Shown: one piece after another, positions 17,180 to 19,728 of the stretch | How positions within the stretch are numbered: the stretch's first letter is position 1 | How the letters are laid out: every line of letters begins with the position of its first letter | Assembly: GCA_027576995.1 (NCBI GenBank) | Contig: JANBQC010000533.1 | Location: forward strand, 1 to 19,728 | Source of the DNA: Dimargaris cristalligena | Taxonomy: Eukaryota; Kickxellomycota; Dimargaritomycetes; Dimargaritales; Dimargaritaceae | Reading direction: 5' to 3' | Length of the DNA stretch: 19,728 nt | Position numbers and translations under genes: made by a program | The notes under the pieces: generated by a model | Database searches by the model: none | What the model saw: only the letters and a program-made list of their open reading frames with translations | Told to the model about the DNA's origin: nothing

Positions 17180-19204
17180 CTACCGATAATAGTACGCCAG
17201 GAACTTTTGCTTTTCCTGGTAACCCTGTTTGGTGGCACGCAAACGGCCCAGATTAGCCAGGAGTTGGGTCAATTGGGAATTTAAATTGTCGACGGGCAAA
17301 GCACTTTTCGGTTGACTGGGAAGATCCTGGTCAGCCAATTTCGGGGTTTCGGCCTGTGCCAGCTGTTTGACGTGTAGCTGATTATCGAACTGGCGGATTA
17401 GAGGCAACAGGTCCACCGATTGGTGATGGCAAATTTGGTATTGGCGTATTAAGGGCGAGGGCGTTAATATAAATAGAAAGAATGTCGGGTAATTGGGCGT
17501 GACTATTTCCGCCGAAACTATTTCAGCCCAGTCAAATGAATTAAATGTATGGGTATCTTACCTGACAACACATTTTAAAGCAGTGGGCCAATTTGTTGCC
17601 AACTGGGAACACGGGGGACGGATAAGATGTGGTGTACCTATACGAAGTGATTGAAACACAGGGACGTAGCAAGGGGCGGTATACATAGTAGGTCGCATCA
17701 GCATATTAGACTGGTCAGTGGGGCAAGTATGTCTGGATCAGAAAACCACCAAGTCAATTTTGCGCAATCTCCGCCTGAGACGACTACCCGTTACACCATT
17801 CCCTCAGTAGATACTTCGAATCCATGGGAAATATGATCCAAATAAACGACAATTCCTTGGATAATAAAAAGCACTACCATCTATATAAACAAGGTGACCC
17901 ATGACTTACTTGAGAAGCAAAAGGTGGATGCGAGACTCCCGGTCCACGTCAGCCTGCACACGAAACACGTCCATAGGTTTCAGCAGGGCGCGACCATTCG
18001 ACGTAGTGCCCTCAATGAACACCACCACGGGACCCGACCGGCGGGCCCGGGCTTCCCGGGTCAAGGCGGCCAAAGAGGTGCCACTGGACGAGGCGGCGGC
18101 GGGACAGCCACCGCACCCACGCAGGGCCTCGTACACGGAAACACGCCGGAATCGGTGTTCCACCTGGGTGGGATCACGGGATGTCGTCGTTGTCGTCGTA
18201 TCCAACGGTTTCATCTGAACGAACACCGGGTTGAAACGACCGTAGAGGTAGATGATGTCTACATAGGAAGTATGGTTGGCCACGATAATATCGCCCGATT
18301 GGATGCTATCGGGTTGACGCTGACCGGAACCCGAGGCAGTAGGGTCCTGGCGCCCCTTTTTCAGGGACACGACGTTGAACGGAATGAAATGGAACCCCAG
18401 GAGGAATAGGGTCAGTCGAATGAGCCCGCCAGTCACCCAATCCTGGTATAGTCGCTTAAGGGCGTGGAAGACGAACTAAGGCCGGAATCACGAGCAACGG
18501 GTAAAATAGAGGGCACAGATAAAACCAGGATAGTCGATTTAGTATTAAAAGTATATATACATGTGAACCGAGGATTGTCCGGACAGCTGCCGAAGTGCCC
18601 CAAAATGCAGGACCACAGTCGAACGACAACTTCCCATAAAGCGATAACACTTACCAAATAGCTGATGTACCGCGTGCTAACGAGCAACACGAGCACGGGG
18701 ATAAGGAGGACAATCCGCGCCAGGGCAATAAGCGGACCGAATAAGTAGTCCCGAACACAGGCAACCACGATTTGGCCAATGTGGCGGTCAATTTTTACGG
18801 GCTATCCAAGGCAAGGGGTTCGGTTTTAAGAATAAGACGTCGAATCAAGAAAGTTGATCAGTCATTAGGGTCTAAATTATGATGGCCGGGCAACCTGGAT
18901 AAAATAGGATGGATAATCTAGAATCAGCGAAAAGTTTAGATGGCTCGGCATCATTAAAGCACTTACCGCGGGCGGAAGAAAGGGTTGGATGCCCGTTCCG
19001 GGGTCCTAAGCAGATTGGATCCAAAGGCACATAGTCGTTAGTTATACTTTGCATTAATAAAGAGGCCATTTAATGGCAGGATAATATGCACTAGGGCAGG
19101 GACAAGGGGGTGGGGCGGGGTACTCCCTCCACTGAATGGACAATTCAGTTCGGGTCGAATCCTTAATAAGCATAACTTACTCGCCAATTGGAGTACTTTT
19201 CCAT
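17180..19204 (-). CDS. Lysophosphatidic acid acyltransferase, Loa1/Vps66-like, six exons
   Basis: I join six minus-strand exons: 19204-19181, 19005-18967, 18801-18655, 18442-17910, 17637-17562 and 17389-17180. All introns are GT-AG, donors are GTAAGT or GTAAGA, and phases match, giving 342 residues. The start MEKYSNWR|DPGTGIQPFLPP and the middle hydrophobic segment (about 41-67) fit the Loa1/Vps66 branch of LPAATs, which acylate lysophosphatidate to phosphatidate at the ER and lipid droplets. The PlsC domain shows NHTSYVD (catalytic His127 and Asp132) and EGTTSNGR (214-221). After it, LLLLK|YTTSYPSPVFPVGNKLAHCFKMCCQ|FDNQLHV continues the family fold across two junctions, and the C-terminus ends in a KQKFLAYY helix. 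A Gly/Thr-rich insert at about 150-195 is unusual. The last acceptor is the least certain: an AG 12 bases downstream would also keep frame. The first two coding exons are only 24 and 39 nt. Confidence 0.88.
19094..19120 (+). other. G-run cluster in first acyltransferase intron
   Basis: Five G-runs of three or more bases occur at 19094-19096, 19099-19101, 19106-19110, 19112-19115 and 19117-19120. They match a G-quadruplex pattern on the + strand, which is the template strand of the acyltransferase gene; the pre-mRNA would be C-rich here. Confidence 0.45.
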
Positions 19205-19728
19205 GGTGTCGTTTGGGGAATGAGGGGGAGAACAGCAGAAATAACGAAAATAAAACAGTGAAATGGCTGACTGATGGGCTTCTTTTCGGATTAGTGAATT
19301 CTGGAACGGGCGGATCCAGCAACAACCGAGACGAATAAGCGGAACTGAAACTAAACTATGAACAAGATAAGAATAATACACGACAATTAGACTGAACACC
19401 GTTAAGAGATGAGCTTCCCTGGAATCGGGGTGGTTGGGAATATACTTTCATGCGCTCAGTTGTAGCTTGGGCAAGGGAAGGGCGCACAATGGCTAGAGTG
19501 ACTGAGGGGACTCCTCCTATGCACTAACCCCAACCAAACGCCAGGGCATTCTAAACAACCGAATGGACAAAGTGTGAGGAAGGTTTGGGTTACCAAAACC
19601 GGCCCGAGAAAGAATACATAAAAGTCTAATGCTTAGTGGGTCCTAGTATTTATGTAACGCCGAGACCCGGTGGACCGGTTAGGTCGGGGATTACGTCATG
19701 GGGGGAAAAAGCCGGGAAAATCGGCGGG
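19205..19728. promoter_or_regulatory. Upstream region of the acyltransferase gene
   Basis: No gene is visible to the right edge. The minus-strand sequence next to the start is pyrimidine-rich, as expected of a leader. No TATA or CCAAT box could be assigned to the acyltransferase with confidence. TTACGTCA at 19691-19698 resembles a CRE/ATF-type site, and an ATAAAAG at about 19619-19625 on the + strand might belong to a gene beyond the edge. Confidence 0.35.

Noticed and set aside
17180..17416. Separate 78-residue minus-strand gene
   Set aside because: Its apparent start is GTG and it continues in phase from the exon at 17562-17637; it is better explained as the last exon of the acyltransferase.
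17894..18409. 171-codon plus-strand frame
   Set aside because: Antisense to the largest exon of the acyltransferase, whose catalytic motifs are on the minus strand.
19148..19162. tRNA B-box-like sequence (GGGTCGAATCC)
   Set aside because: Lacks the invariant TTC of the T loop and no A box or acceptor stem can be formed; it lies in an intron of the acyltransferase gene.

Overview
The window is fungal nuclear DNA. It has compact genes with GC-rich codons, a few GT-AG spliced introns, TATA and CCAAT elements, and products typical of fungi: an ESCRT-I Vps37, a mitochondrial carrier, a Tsc13-type enoyl reductase, a Loa1/Vps66-type acyltransferase, a secreted pepsin and a GPI-type wall protein. 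Introns of 165-272 nt, and proteins only moderately like Dikarya versions, suggest an early-diverging lineage such as Zoopagomycota/Kickxellomycotina. That placement is an inference of low confidence. I saw no viral genes, no CRISPR array, no rRNA or tRNA gene and no intact transposon.

Layout. Positions 1 to about 2330 are AT-rich and gene-free; the first 1758 bases contain no CpG dinucleotide at all. Positions 2331 to about 3600 have normal composition but no gene I recognise. Then: a secreted SMP-30/gluconolactonase-like beta-propeller (4092-5150, +); VPS37 (5675-6340, -), convergent with it; a two-exon mitochondrial carrier (6990-8425, +), divergent from VPS37; a repeat-rich, Ser/Thr-rich, probably GPI-anchored surface protein (9153-11015, +); a TSC13/TECR very-long-chain enoyl-CoA reductase (11844-12806, +); and a secreted pepsin-family aspartic protease (13237-14649, -), convergent with TSC13. 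About 2.5 kb without a recognisable gene follows. Last is a six-exon lysophosphatidate acyltransferase (17180-19204, -), which I assembled from short open stretches by matching splice sites, reading phase and family motifs.

The genes do not form an obvious pathway cluster. Two act in ER lipid metabolism (TSC13, acyltransferase), one in endosomal sorting (VPS37), one in mitochondrial transport, and three products are secreted or at the cell surface (SMP-30-like, GPI protein, pepsin).

The strongest observations are the absolute CpG desert at the left edge, the acyltransferase with its 24-nt and 39-nt first coding exons, and the surface protein built from three different tandem repeat families. 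I did not find anything that looks like a new defence, mobile or biosynthetic system.
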